DNA of 64,000 bases. Source: Cephalopachus bancanus. Taxonomy: Eukaryota > Chordata > Mammalia > Primates > Tarsiidae. A program made the position numbers and the translations under genes. The notes below the pieces were generated by a model. The model saw nothing but the letters and a program-made list of their open reading frames with translations. It ran no database searches and had not been told where the DNA came from. Positions 28,801-43,800 of this stretch are shown piece by piece (position 1 is the stretch's first letter; each line of letters begins with the position of its first letter). The DNA is taken from NCBI GenBank assembly GCA_027257055.1, contig JAPVLO010000617.1:496001-560000 (forward strand), in the 5' to 3' direction.

Positions 28801-31800
28801 TTTGAACTCTTGATAAGAATAATAGAAAAGTCTTTGGGCTCCATCAGAGACTCTGATCATCACTAAGCTACTCATACAAAAAATAAAATCAGAACATTTA
28901 AACTTTCACAGTCAATATCTAAAATATCTGAGAAGCTACTCCAGTCCTAAACCAAATGTCTCAGTGTAGCCATTCTTTTCTACGGATATCATGTTCCTTT
29001 CTTATTAGTGAGGCAGGTATTGGCTGCTTATAAAACTGGTAGGGGACCGAACACGGTGACTCAAGTCTGTAATCCCAGTACTTTGGGAGGCCGAGGCAAG
29101 AGGACTGACTGAGCCCAGGGGTTCGAGACCAGCCTGGGACCTCGTCTCTACAATAAATCAAAAAATTAACCAGGCACGGTAGCGTATGCCTATTGCTCTG
29201 GCTACTTGGAAGACTGAGGTGGAAGAATTGCCTGAGCCCAGCAGGTCGACACTGGGGTGGCCATGAACGTGCTACTGCACTCCAGCCTAAGCAACAGAGT
29301 GAGACTCCAACTCAAAAAATAACAACAAAAATCCAAAAAACTGGTTGAGGATGCTGGGCATGGAGGCTCAAGCCTGTAATCCCAGCACTGTGGGAGGCCA
29401 AGGCAAGAGGATTACCTGAGCTCAGGGGTTTGAGACCAGCCTAGGCACAACTTGGTGAGACCCCGTCTCTACAGTAAACTAAAAAAAAAATAAGCCGGGC
29501 ATGGTAGTGCATGCTTGCAGTTCCAGCTATTTAGAAGGCTGAGGTGGAAGGATCATCTGAGCCCAGCAGGTCGAGGCTGCAGTGGCCATGAACGTGCCAC
29601 TGCACTCCAGCTTGAGTGAGAGTGAGACTCCAACTCAAAAAAAAAAAAAAAAAGAAACTGGTAGGGGAATGATATGAATAGGAATCCTCTTTACTAATAT
29701 GTTGCCAATAAAGATCTTCTCTACATATCCATGTGCATAAAACATAATCATGGCCGGGCTCGGAGGCTCAGCCTGTAATCCCAGCACTTTGGGAGCCCGC
29801 GGGTTTGAGACCAGCCCAGGCAACTTGGCGAGACCTCATCTCTACAATAAAATAAAACATAGGCGTGGTAGTGCGCACCTGTAGTTCTAGCTACTCAGAA
29901 GGATCACCAAGCCCAGCAGGTCAACGCTGGGGTGGCCATAAGAGTGCGTGCCACTGCACTCCAGCCAGGGTGAAGAAGAGAGACTCCAACACAAAAAAAT
30001 AAATAATAAATAATAACATAATCATGGGGGCAACTCCGTCATACTAAGATTTTAGGTCTTTTTAGGAAAGATCCTATAAATGCTAAGGTCCCAAAGATAG
30101 AAAATTTGTCTTCCTTTCAACCTGTTGTATAACTAAATAGAATCCACTATTTGTATTATTTGCATTCATATAATTTCTTCTGCAGAAATGTTATCCAAAA
30201 AATAATCACTACCAGAATAAATAGTACATACTTAAATTTCAGAGTAAAAGAAAATGAAAAATCTTCTCGATTTTTATACAACTTCTTCCATCCTCTTCTT
30301 CTCTTTCATGTCTTTTTTTTTCTTTTGAGTAGGATTCTCACTCTATCACCCAGGCTGAAGTGCAATGGCATGCTCACAGTCACCACAGCCTGGATCTGTT
30401 GGGCTCACACGATCCTTTGACCTCAGTCTTCCAAGTAGCTGCAAATACAGGAGTGTACCACCATGCCTGGCTAATTGGTTTGGTGTTTTTTTTTTTTTTT
30501 GTAGACATGAGGTCTCACCATGTTGCCCAGGCTGGTCTCAAACCCCTGGGGATCAGGCAATCCTCTCACTTCTGCCTCGCAGAGCGCTGGGATTACAGGC
30601 ATGAGCCATCATAATCACATTATTTTTTTTTCTTTTGAGTCAGAGCCTCACTCTGTCACCCAGGCTGGAATGCAGTGGCACGCTCACGGCCACCACAGCT
30701 TCGACCTACTGGGCTCAGGTGATCCTTCCACCTCAGCCTTCCAAGCAGCTGGAACTACAGGCATGCACAGCTGATTTTGCTCAGCTAATTAGCTGACCAT
30801 GCTCAGCTAATTTTTTGATTTATTGTAGAGATGGGGTCTCATCAAGTTACCCAGACTGGTCTCAAACCTGTGGGCTCAGCCAATCCTCTTGTCCTCGGCC
30901 TCCCAAAGTTCGATAACAGGCGTGAGCCACCACGCTGGGCCTAACTCACAAGCTTTTTTTTTTTTTTTTTTTTTTTTGAGTTGGAGTCTCATTCAGTTGT
31001 CTAGGCTGGAGTGCAGTGGCATGTCCCCGGCCACAACAGCCTTGCCCTGCCGGGCTTCGGAGATCTTTCCACCTCAGCCTTCCAAGTAGCCAGAACCACA
31101 GACGCGTACTATCACACCCAGCTAATTTTGTATTTATTGTAGAGATGAGGTCTCTCCAAGTTGCCCAGGCTACTTTTGAACCCACGGACTCAGGCAACCC
31201 AATCGCCTCAGGCTTCCAAAGTGCTGAGATTGCAGGCTGAGCTACCGAGTCCAGCTTCACATTCCTAAATTTAACTGTATGCAGTCATATTCCCTAAAAG
31301 TATGATGGCAGAACTTGTACTTTACATGTTTGCAAATATTCCACAACAGTATTTTACATAAAGTTGTCCCCAATTTCTTTTTTTGGGGAGTTTTACTTTA
31401 ATTCAGCAACTAATCAAAGCCATTTAGGAGGTTCCTAGAATAACTTTTGAGCCCATACTTGCCTGCAAAGAGATCCTGTGGCTCTTGATCCTGTTCCTCA
31501 TGGATCCCATTTTCTTTAGAGCCATTGTTGATGGGAAGAAGGGATGCAGTTCTCTTTGGGGACTGCGGCTTACTCTGAAAACAAAGAGATGTTCTCAATA
31601 AAACAGGACCATTCAAAACCAACCCAACTTGCCTAGAAAGCAACTTTAATGCATCCCTGTCACTACTAGCCAACCAGTTCAATAAGCAGCAAATTATTAT
31701 TAGTAATGTAAGCGCTGTCCAAGTAATCAGAGTTAAAATAAGTTCACACAATTTACAGTTAACTTCTAACACCATAACCTTGCTGAAGTGCCCTACCCCA

Positions 31801-34800
31801 AAACACATGATACCAACACAGGCATGTGTACACACAAATAATTTTCTAAAGAACCTGTCCAAATGTATTTCTCCTTCTCACTTGATGACCTTTATTCTTT
31901 CAAATGCTGATGGGGCACATTCTAGTGACCAGAACACCACACTGGAGTCCAGAATTCAAGCTGTGACCCAGGTTTACTTTACGGCCTTGACTAAACTGTT
32001 GATTGAAGCCCAGTTGTGTGGATATTATCTACCTGACAGGAAAAGGAGAGCACAACACTTTACATTCAATGCTGTTTAAAAACACGACTTATCTTTTCAT
32101 CTTAACTCACAAAGACAAAATTTTCAATTGCACCCTGTCAGGCTAGGAAAATAAAACCAGTCATGCTCAGGCTTACGGCCACATGGTGAAAATACAGTCA
32201 GCCCATGGCCTTCATTAAAAGTGCAGTGGGCTGGGCGAAGTGGTTCAAGTCTATAATCTCAGCACTTTGGGAGGACAAGGCGAGAGAATTGCCTGAGCCC
32301 ATAGGATCGAGAACAGCCCAGGCAACTTGGTGAGACCTCATCTCTACAATAAATAAAAAACATTAGCCAGGTGTGGTAGCACACGCCTGTAATTCTGGCT
32401 ACTTGGAAAGCTAAGGCAGAAGGATGCCAGTAAGTCAACGCTGGGGTGGCTGTGAGCATGCTACTACACTCCAGCCTGGGCGACAGAGACTCCAACTCAA
32501 AAAAAAAAAAAAAAAAAAAAGCTCAGTTGCAAACAAGGGTGGGGTGTGTCCCCAGACCAGTACCAGAGTGAACAAAGCCGGATTGTGCAGAACATGAAAT
32601 GAAAGCTGGGAATCTGGCTTCACCAGGCATGGTGTGGTATTACAGGGCTTTGAAGTCTGACCCTAAGGGCAAATCAGTGAAAAGACTTAAGGAACCTTTT
32701 ATGAAACACTTCCTTAACAAATCTGAGGGATTTGTTCCTTGGAGACAGATCTGTTCTGACCCAACAGAACAAAGTAAAATGACAGATCTATTAAGGTATT
32801 CTAAAATTGCCATGTAAATAGCCTCCTCCCAATATTGGAGCCATCCGTCAGAAAAGAAACTGTTACCAATATTTAGATTTTTTTTTTTTTTTAAGTCAGA
32901 GTCTCACTCTGTTGCCCAGGATGGAGCGCAGAGTGTGTTGTCCATCCTCTCGGCCACTGCAGCCTCAACCTGCCAGGCTCAGGCGATCCATCTCAATCTT
33001 CCAAGTAGTTGGAACTACAAGTGTGTGCGCCACCATGCTCGGCTAATTTTTTTGATTTATTGTAGAGATGAGGTCTTGCCAAGTTGTCCAGGCCACTCTC
33101 AAGACCCTGAGTTCAGACAATCCTCTCACCTCCACCTCTCAAAGTGCTGGGATTTCAGGTGTGAGCCACACAGTGCTCAGCCCAATATTTAGACTTATAT
33201 TAGTAAACAAAATGTCTAGTGAAAATATTCTATGTTCATGGTTAATGAACACTGAGTTGTATATGCTTAAATGTTACACCAATTCTGTTAGAAACAATGT
33301 TCCTATCCTCTGCTTCCACAGTCTTAAAAAAAAAAATCACTGCAGAGACAGAAGACTGCAAATACAAAACCAGCACTTCCCTTTGCCTCATAGTTCGCCA
33401 ACCACCTTCATCCACAACCACTTCCTCCACTGCTGCATGGTACAGCAAACTCTTATGAAGCCCCGTGAATCCTTTTAATTCAACTCAAAAAAAAAAAAAA
33501 TAGCAGTCTGTCTTTCCCTCTACTAATCAGAAGAACTAGACCCAGATAAAGGGGATACTGCAGAGACAGCTAGAGCTTTAATACCTATCTCTCTTCCTCC
33601 ACCCAACTCCCTTAAAAAGTCCAAACTGTAATTAAAACAAAGACTTGTGCTCCCTCAGTCAGCTAGGTAACAACTACCTGTGAGAATGCAAAACTGATCT
33701 CAGTTATTCTCTGGGACTCCATCCCAAAAACCACACACGGCTGAGTTGTTTGTTTGCTTTTTTGAGTTGGAGTCTCACTCTGTCACCCAGGCTGGAGTGC
33801 AGTGGCAAGCTCACGGCCATCCCCGCGTCAACCTGCTAAACTCCGGCGATCCTTCCGCCTCAGTCTTCCAAGTAGCCGGAACTACAGGCACACGTTACCA
33901 TGCCCAGCTAACTTTTGCTTTATTGTAGAGATGAGTCTCACCAAGTTGCCCGGGCTGGTCTTGAACCCACGGGCTCAGGCAATCCACTTGTCTCGGCCTC
34001 CCAAAGTGCTGGGATTACAGGCTAAGCCACCGGTGCCCGGCCATGGCTGAGTTTTAAGAGAGCTGAAGACAGACTGGTTACTGTACTTGCCATCCAAGTC
34101 TTTCCTCTATAGTTCTTTTACAAAATTTATCTTCTACCTACATATATATATCCTGTATTCCCCCCTGCCCCTGAGCATTTTCTCATGTCATTAAGAATTG
34201 GACAAGCTGGGCTCGGTGGCTCAGCCTGTAATCCCACGCCTTTGGGAGGCTGAGGTGAGTGGATTGCCTGAGCCCACGGGTTCGAGACCCGCCTGGGCAG
34301 GCGAGACCTCATCTCTACATAAATCAAAAAATTAGCCAGGCGTGGTAGCGCGCGCCTGTAGCTCCAGCTACTTGGAAGGCTGAGGCAGAAGGATCGCCGG
34401 AGCCCAGCAGGTCGAGGCTGCGGTGGCCAGGAGCAGCCACTGCACTCCAGTCTGGGCGACAGTGAGACTCCAACTCAAAAAAAAAAAAAAAAAAGAATTG
34501 GACAAAGATTCCACTTTTACATACCATGGGTATATATAATCATTCCCATAAGACTGGACGATTAGATAGTTTCCAGGTTTCACCAAACAAAGCTATGATC
34601 ACCTTCCATATATAAGTCTTCATCTGATTATTTTCTTAGGGTAGATTCTTTTTTTTTTTTTTTGAGTTGGAGTCTCACTCTGTCACCTAGACTGGAGTGC
34701 AGTGGCCGCTTCCAGCCACTGCAGCCTCGACCCGCTGGGCTCCGGCGATCCTTCTGCTCAGCCTTCCGAGTAGCTGGAACTACAGGCGCACGCTACCATG

Positions 34801-37800
34801 CCCGGCTAATTTTTTTGATTTATTGTAGGGATGAGGTCTCACCAAGTTGCCCAGGTAGGACTTGAACCCGTGGGCTTGGGCAATTCACTCACCTCGGCCT
34901 CCCAAAGTGCAGGATTACAGACTGAGCCAGCAAGCATGGCCAGGGTAGATTCTTAAGAACTACTGGACACAAAATTTTCAGAGGTTCTGCTAAGCTCCCT
35001 TCCAGAAAGACCAACAATTTACATATTCCCCAGAAGCATGTAAGAATGCTGTATCCATAGCAACATTAAGCATTCTTCTAAAATATCTTCACTAGGTTGT
35101 CTGGTGAAAATTTGTTTCCACATGTATACTGGTCATTTGGACCGCTATGATTTGTCTTGATATCCTTTGTTTATTTTTCTATACTACGTTAGCATTACTT
35201 AGGTGTATACTTTTCTTATATAAGTATGTTAACCCTTTCTCTGCATACTGTACGGTACCTCTCCTGAATTTTTATTTTCCCTATTAATTTTCAGCACTGT
35301 ACAAATTCAGCTTACTTCTTTTTTTTTTTGAGTTGAAGTCTCACTCTGTCGCCCAGACTAGAGTAGAATGCAGTGGCCGCTCCCGACCACCGCAGTCTCG
35401 ACCTGCTGGGCTCTGGTGATCCTTCCGCCTCAGCCTTCCAAGTAGCTGGAACTACAGGCACACGCTACCACGCCCGGCTAATTTTTTGATTTATTGTAGA
35501 GATGAAGTCTCGCCAAGTTGCCCAGGCAGGTCTCGAACCCACGGGCTCAGGCAATCTACTCACCTCTGCCTCCCAAAGGCGCGGGATAACAGGCTGAGCC
35601 ACCGAGCCCAGCTTCAGCTTACTTCTTTAGGCTGAAGAGTACCTAGCACACAGTTGGCCTTTGAGGCATAATAATATTTTCAAGTTTTACTTAAAATCAG
35701 ATATTTAAAAAAAAATCAGATTAAAAAAACGAGCAGAACCACTTTTGAAGAAGAAATGGATAAAAAAAACCAAACCAAAGCAAAAACCCAAGCAGAACCA
35801 CTAAAGAAGAAATGGGACACATGCACATGGTATCCCATATCCACACAGGACTGTTAATAGAAAGCAAGCCTTCCATGAGACTATAGTCTATAATAATAGA
35901 CTGTTGTCAAAACATAAACCCACCTGGGTCTTATAACAACCACATGCTACATCTGAGGTTAAAAGGTTAATTTTTAGATTTTTTTTTTCTTTTTTTTTGA
36001 GTTGGAGTTTCACTCCATCGCCCAGACTGGAGTGCAGCGGCATGCTCCTAGCCACCGCAGCCTAGACCTGCTGGGCTCCAGCGATCCTTCCGCCTCAGCC
36101 TTCCAAGTAGCTGGAACTATAGGCATGCGCTACCCCGCCCAGCTAGTTTTTTATTTTACTGTAGAGATGAGGTCTCACCAAGTTGCCCAGGTGGGTCTCG
36201 AACCCGCAGGCTCAGGCAATCCACTCACCTCAGCCTCCCAAAGTGCTAGGATTACAGGCTGAGCCACCGAGTCCGACTAATTAGTATTATTAAGGTACAA
36301 TTTATATTAGAAAGCTAATTTTGAATCAACAGTCAAAATTTTCTAAAGAATTTATTTTGGGTTGGGTGTGGTGGCTCATGCCTGTAATCCCAATGCTTTG
36401 CAGGCCATGGCAGGTAGGCTCTCTTGAGGCAAGAAGTTCAAGACCAGCCTAGGCAATGTAGCAAGACCCTGTCACTACAGAAAAATTTTAAAATTAGCCG
36501 AGCGTGGTGGCACCTGCCTATAATCCCAACTACTTGGAAGGCTGAGGCAGGAAGATCACTTGAGCCCAAGAGTTTAAGGCTACGGTGAGCTAGGATCATG
36601 TCACTGTACTTCAGCCTGGGCAACTGAGTGAGATACTGTCTCTAAGAAAAAATACAAAAGAAAAAGGAAAAAAATTATTTTGAGGGAAAGAGGAAACACA
36701 TCAATTACGCTGAGTGATAATATCAATACTAAAAATAAGCCTTGCTTTATAATACATATTTTAAAAACATATTAGTAGTCATAAGTCATTTAACTACCTA
36801 TCTGTTGAAAGGGGCTAAATTTCATTCAAGACCAGCCTGGGTCACATAGCAAGACCCTCATCTCTACAAAAAATTTTAAAAAATAAAGTAGTGTTGATAC
36901 ACACAAAAAAGGAGGAGGGGGCTAAATTTCTAGGCAACAGATAAGAAACTATATTCTGTGATGAAAATACTATATTTGTGACATTGTAAGTAAAGCCAAA
37001 GAACTGCCCTGCCCACACCCCTTGCCCTTTTTTTTAAAATATAAAGGAAGCATTCTTCTTCCTCCCCAACCCCCAACTTTTTTTTTTTTAGCAGCTAGAA
37101 TCCTAGCTAGGACATCTAACACTTGCTTACTCCCTTTGGCTGTTAATTCTAACAGGTGGTTCCAGTGATAAGCCTGTTTAAAAGTTCAAGTGCTTCTGTT
37201 TATCACTAAAAGAGAATACCAACAGACTAATACTAATTCCAAGAAAGACTCTGGAAAGATCTGCCAGCAAGAGAGAGCACTTTTGTTAAGAACAAACAGG
37301 TATTTCTTGACAACTACCGGCCTCAAACCATTAGGCCTGGGCCACTAACACAACATATATTTTTTTAAAGCTCAGGGTGGACAGACATAGGCTTGTTGCC
37401 GCTCAGAGTTGACATAGCCATTCACTACTGAAAAGTGCAACCATGATTCCAGGCAACCTCCCGGTTAGCCAGTGGTGATTCTTACTCATGTTGCTTAAAT
37501 GCTCTCTGCTCCATGCTTGCATTACAGTCAAGTGACCTCAAAAGGGGTAGGTACTGGTAAAACTCACGACTGCGTGTAGAGGTCAAATCCAAATTAAATG
37601 CTAAAGTAACACTGCTTCTGGAGGAATAGAGTACTTTTTTTTTTTTTTAGGGAAAATTAGTATAGTTTAATAAAGTAAGATAGAGCTAAGGAGCAGTGTG
37701 ATCATGTTAATATAACAAGGTAAAAACAATTAAGAATAACTCAGTTCCAGAAGCTATCCCCAGATAACAGGGCAGCCATGGAGTCTTTAAAAATTATGCT

Positions 37801-40800
37801 GGGCTGGGCTCAGTGACTCAACCTGTATTTCCAGCACTTTGGGAGGCCAAGGTGAGTGGACTGCATAGCCTGCAGGATTGAGACCAGCCCAGGTAACTTG
37901 GCGAGACCTCATCTCTACAATAGATAAAAAATTAGCTGGGTGTAGTAGCGCATGCCTGTAGTTCTGGCTACTTGGAAGGTTGAGGTGGAAGGATTGCTGG
38001 AGCCCAGCAGGTAAACACTGAGGTGGCCATGAATGTACCACTGCACTCCAGTCTGGGCGGCAGAGTGAGATTCCAACTCAAAAAAAAAAAATTATCCTGG
38101 AAGAATATGGCATGAAATACTTATAATTTGGCCAGTTTTAATTCTAGGGAGAAATGAGTGAAATGGGAGCTAGTTGCTGCTGCAGCAAATTATGACAAAT
38201 GTAATAGTTTCAACTGTTATAGCAAATGTATCATCTTAAGCAAATTATCTTACAGTTCTGTAGGAATCTAATAGGGGTCTCGATGTGCAAAAAATCAAGC
38301 TACAGTAGGGCTACACTCCTGGAACTTCTAGGGGAGAATCTGTTTCCTTGCCCTTCTCCAGCTTCTAGAGGCCATTCCATGGCCCATGGCCCACTTCCTT
38401 CACCTTCAAAGCCGGCAGTGTTGCAGCTCTTTGTGCCATCCTTCCAGAATGATCTTCCGGCCTTTTTCTTTTTTCCTTTTGAGTCAGTCTCACTCTGTCG
38501 CCCAGGCTGGAGTGTAGTGGCATGCTCACGGCCACCGCAGCCTCAGCCTGCTGGGCTCAGGCCATCCTTCCACCTCAGGTTTCCAAGTAGCTGGAACAAC
38601 AGGTGCACACCACCACACCCAGCTAATTTTTTTGATTTATTGCAGAGACAAGGTCTCGCCATGTTGCCCAGGCTGGTCTCAAACCCATGGGCTCAGGCAA
38701 TCCTCTCACCTCAGCCTCCCAGCGCTGGGAATACAGGTGTGAGCCACTATGCCCAGCTAGTCTTACATTCTTAAGGGTCCTTGTGATCACACTGGTCCCA
38801 CCCAGGTAATTCAAGATAATTTCCCTATCTTAAGGCCAGTATTCAACATAATTGACTTCCTTGGAAACCTAATGTATTTTGTTTTATACATCTAAAAACA
38901 TTCTGGTAATATGTCCAATCTCAATTCCATCTTCAACGTGAATTCCCCCTTGCCACATAATCTAACATATTCACTTGTCCTAGGATTAAGATGTAAACAT
39001 CTTTGGGGGGATAAGGAAGCATTATTCTGCCTACCACAGACAGTGACCCCTCTCTGAGCCAGGAAGATTGCTTGAGCCCAGGAGTCTAAGAGTTCAAGAC
39101 CAACCTGGGCAACATAGCAAGACCTCGCCTCTACAACAAATTCAAGAAAATTAGTCAGCTGTGGTGATACACACCTGTAGTCCCAGCCATTCAAGAAGCT
39201 GACACAGGAGAATCTGAGCTGAAGTGAGCCATGAATGTGCCACTGTACTCCAGCCTCGGTGATAGAGACCCCAAATCAAAAAAAAAAAAAAAAGAAGTAT
39301 CTGTGTTTAGAGCGTGGACAGTGTCCACTGGATTTGTGAATAGCATGCATCTTACCTTACCAACTGAGTGAATCTCTGATTAACTCAAATGATTTCACAA
39401 TATTACTCCCCTTACAGTTTAATGCATTAAAGGGAATCTTATCTTGGGGTCTATAAGTCACAGATTTCAGGGGGTGGTTTCTATGAACTTGGATGAGAAA
39501 AAAATTAGTTTCATTTTCACTCATCTCTAACTGAAATTCAGCATTCTCTTTCATCATAAAGATAGGCAACAGGTCGGGCTCGGTGGCTCAGCCTGTAATC
39601 CCGGCACTTTGGGAGGCCGAGGCGAGTAGATTGCCTGAGCCTGCAGGTTCGAGATCAGCCCTGGCAAGACCTCGTCTCTACAATAAAAAAATAAAATAAA
39701 ATAAAAAATTAGCCGGGTACGGTAGCACGCGCCTGTAGTTCTGGCTACTTGGAAGGCTGAGGCAGAAGGATTGCTGGAGCCCAGCAAGTTGACACTGGGG
39801 TGGCTATGAGTGTGCCACTGCTCTCCAGTCCAGGCAACAGAGTGAGACTCCAACTCAAAAAAAAAAAAAATTAAAAAGCGAAAGTGAGGGATGTGGGATT
39901 GAAAAAAATATTAAAAAGCACGTTACTACCATAAAATTATCTTAATGTGTTGATAACTGCATTTCTATATAATATCAATAATTGGTTTCCTTGGTAATCT
40001 CATATATTTTATTTTACACATCTAAAAACATTATACTGGTAACGTATCCACAGGCTTTACTGGCCTGCCAATGAGCTCACAGCACAAAAAAGGTGAAAAC
40101 TTCTGTGACAGAGGTTAGAGAGACTAATGAAAATAGAAGCGGGGGAGCCGGAAGGTCAAATGAACACGAAGCTGGCCATTGAGCTATTTAGGAAAACCAG
40201 AGCAAGGCCATTAGAGACCTCATGACCCACCAAAATTGAGCTACAGACATTCTACTGCATTCTCTGGTGTAATCTTCCTGTTGAACTTTTTGGGTCTCAA
40301 ACTAACAGAACTTAGAAGGGCACAGAAAACTGCAGAAGGATCAGAGTACTAATGGGTGGATTATCTCCTAAATGGAAAAAACAAAACCAGTTCAAATCTG
40401 CTCTGAAAGCAGAACGAAGGCCCAGCTGTCCATCTGACTAAGCAAAAGAACAGAAAAAGTTGAGCAACAGCTTTTCCTGGATATGAGATAACGTATGGCT
40501 ACTTGTTCTAGCAACTATCAACTACTCATGATCTATTTATACCGAAAGTTACTGAACAGTGCTGAGAAGCTTTGAGGACTCAGGAAGAGAAATGAGAGTG
40601 TAATTTTTCCTCTCTCCCCTTCCAACCTAACAAACTGCAGATGGCCAAGTTACCAGAGCTGCCCTACCATCCGAGGAAGCAAAGGGGCAGCAACTCCCTA
40701 CAGAAACCAGAAGTCCCACTGCAATCTGTTGTTTCTCTCATTAAGCCCCAAACTTTAGGTAAATAAGTTGGGATTTTGTTTGTTTGTTTGTTTGTTTTGA

Positions 40801-43800
40801 GTTGGAGTCTCACTCTGTCACTCGGACTGGAGTGTAGTGGCCGCTCCCAGCCACCGCAGCCTCGACCGCTGGGGCTCCAGTGATCCTTCCAAGTAGCTGG
40901 AACTACAGGCGCATGCTACCATGCCCGGCTAATTTTTGATTTATTGTAGAGATGAAGTCTGGTCAAGTTGCCCAGGCGGGTCTCGAACCCGTGGGCTCAG
41001 GCAATTCACTCACCTCGGCCTCCCAAAGTGCTGGGATTACAGGCTGAGCCACCGAGCCCGGCCTTAAGTTGGGTTTTATTAGTCACCTTTAAAAGTCTTC
41101 TTGTAATACTATAAGTAAAGGATCGACAGTGGTGGGAATCTATGGGGGGGGGCAGGGAAGGCAAGGGTGGTGGGATTAACGGTAGTCAATATCTGTCTGG
41201 GGATGGGGGGGACACCCCTTATCAAGAAGGGTGCCTGAATGACACATATTTGTATACCTAACCCTTAACTGTACCCCACAACTTTAAAATAAAAAATGTT
41301 TTAAAAAAAATTAAAAAATAAAAAATAAAAGTCTTCTCCTTTTATTAGCTTTTCCCACATAACTCTGAAAGCTAAGACAACTGCTAGTACAATCCAATGA
41401 TTAAGAAATCAGGGAATTAGGGAATGGATGGAAAGAGTGACTAAGACTCAAGAAAGAAAAAAGAAAGAAAGAAAGAAAGAAATCAGGCCAGGCTCAGTGG
41501 CTAAGCCTGTAATCCCAGCACTTTGGGAGGCCGAGGCAACTGGATTGCCTGAGCCCATGGGTTTAGGACCAGCCTGAGCAACTTGGTAAAACCTCCACAG
41601 CAAATAAAAAAAAAGCCAGGAGTGGTAGTGCCCGCCTGTAGTACCAGCTACCTGAAAGGCTGAGGTGGAAGGATTGCTGGATCCCAGCAGGTCAAGGCTG
41701 CGTTGACCACGAGTATGTCACTGCACTCCAGCCTGGGCAACGGAGACTTCAACACAAAAAAATAAGAAATCAATGAGGGCCAGGCACAGTGGCTCAAGCC
41801 TATAATCCCAGCACTTTGGGAGGCAGAGGCAAGAGGAATGCCTGAGCTCAGGGATTCAAGACCAGTGTGGGCAACTTGGCGAGCCCTCATCTCTACAATA
41901 CACCAAAAAAATTAGCCAAGCATGGTGGCACACGCCTGTAGCTCCAGCTACTTAGAAGGCCGATACAGAAGGATCACCTGAGTACAGCAGGGTCGAGGCT
42001 GTGTTGGCTGTGAGTATGCCACTGCACTCCAGCCTGGGCAACACAGTGAGACTCCAACTAAAGAAAAAAAGAAAAAAAAAAGAAAGAAATCAATGAGTCT
42101 GTGTGTACTTCAGGGAATCTCAACATTACGAGGCTGGGTGTGGTGACTCACACCTGTAATCTCAGCATTTTGGGAGGTAGAGGCAGGAGGAATGCTTGGG
42201 CCCAGAAGTTCAAGACCAGCTTGGGCAACATAGTCAGACCTAGTTTATACAAAATAAAAAGTTAGCCAGATGTGGTGGTGCATGTCTGTAGCACCAGCTA
42301 CTTGGAAGGCAGAGGCAGAAGGATTGCCTGAACCCAGTAGTTCGAGGCTGGTGTGAGCTGTGATCACTACTGCACTCCAGCCTGGGTGACAAAGTGAGAC
42401 CCTTACTCAAAATAAATAAGTAAAATAAACTTATTAGAAGTAAAACTCATTTACTATTTAAGCTGAGCATTAAAATGAGTCTTTGCACATAATACTTGTC
42501 ACTGACTTTTTCAAGAATATTTTTTATCAGAATGTAGAATTTATTTATTTATTTGAGTCAGAATCTCACTCTGCCACCCAGGCTGGAGTGCAGTGGCATG
42601 CTCACGGTCACCGCAGCCTTGACCTACTGAGCTCAGGCAATCCTTCTGCCTCAGTCTTTCAAGTAGCTAGAACTACAGGCACATGCCACCACGTCCAGCT
42701 AATTTTTTGATTTATTGTAGAGATGAGGTCTTGCCAAGTTGCTGGGCTGGTCTCGAACCTGCGGGCTCAATCCACTTACCTGGGCCTCCCAAAGTCCTGG
42801 GATTACAGGCATGAGCCTCTGCGTCAGCCAAGAATGTAGAATTTAAACTTCTGATCCTTTACTAGCTCTGACCACTTGATGTGATGGTAGCTCCAAAGGC
42901 AAGCGTTTTAGGCAATATGCCGAGCTGTAAATGACTAAGCCATTAACTAAACAAAGAAATACAAGTTTGTTTAAAGATACCGTTTCACAGAATCATTTTC
43001 AGAAGTCTGGTAATGACCAGAGGAGGGTTAGTGTCAAAACCTTAATGAGGAAGGGTTATACCTTTGAGAACCACCACCAAGCATGTTTTACAGAACAGAG
43101 AATTAAAATATTAGCCAGCTGAGCTATATTAATCTCCTATGGCTTCTTATAAAACTTCCAAATTCCGCCAGATTGAAGAAGTTATCTTATCATATAAACA
43201 CCCTAAAGGTAATAAACTGTTTTTCATGGCTAAAATCATTCCACAAGGCACAAACAAAAATACCAGTCCCAAACTGTTTCACAGGTTAAATACCACCAAT
43301 ATTTTTTTAAATGTGGAATCTCACTCTGTCGTCCAGGCTAGAGTGCAGTAGTGTGCTCACGGCCACCGCAGCCTTGACCTGCTGGGCTCAGGTGTTCCTT
43401 CCACCTCAGCCTTCCAAGTAGCTAGAACCACAGGCATGTGCCACCATGCCCAGCTGATTTTATTTATTTATTGTATAGATGCTGTCTCGTCATGGTGCTC
43501 AGGCTGGTCTCGATCCCCTGAGCTCAGGTAATCCTCTCGCCTCCACCTCCCAAAGTGCTGGGATTACAGGCATGAGCCACTGTGCTCGGCTCGCCAATTT
43601 TTAAATAACATATAAACTTGATCCCCAAATCATACAAGGTTTTCATGAGAAAGAAAAACTACAGGTTTATCTTATGAACACAGATGCAAAAGAACATATA
43701 ACAGCAATCCAAACCTAGCAACGTATTGTTTTAGAAAAAGGCAACACATTATTAAAAAGACAAAAAATATGCCGGGCTCGGTGGCTCAGCCTGTAAACCC

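Noticed and set aside
37630..37800. Possible third short retrocopy (T run, then a reverse ATTAAA-like signal)
   Set aside because: No convincing duplication on the far side and no similarity to the two related copies.
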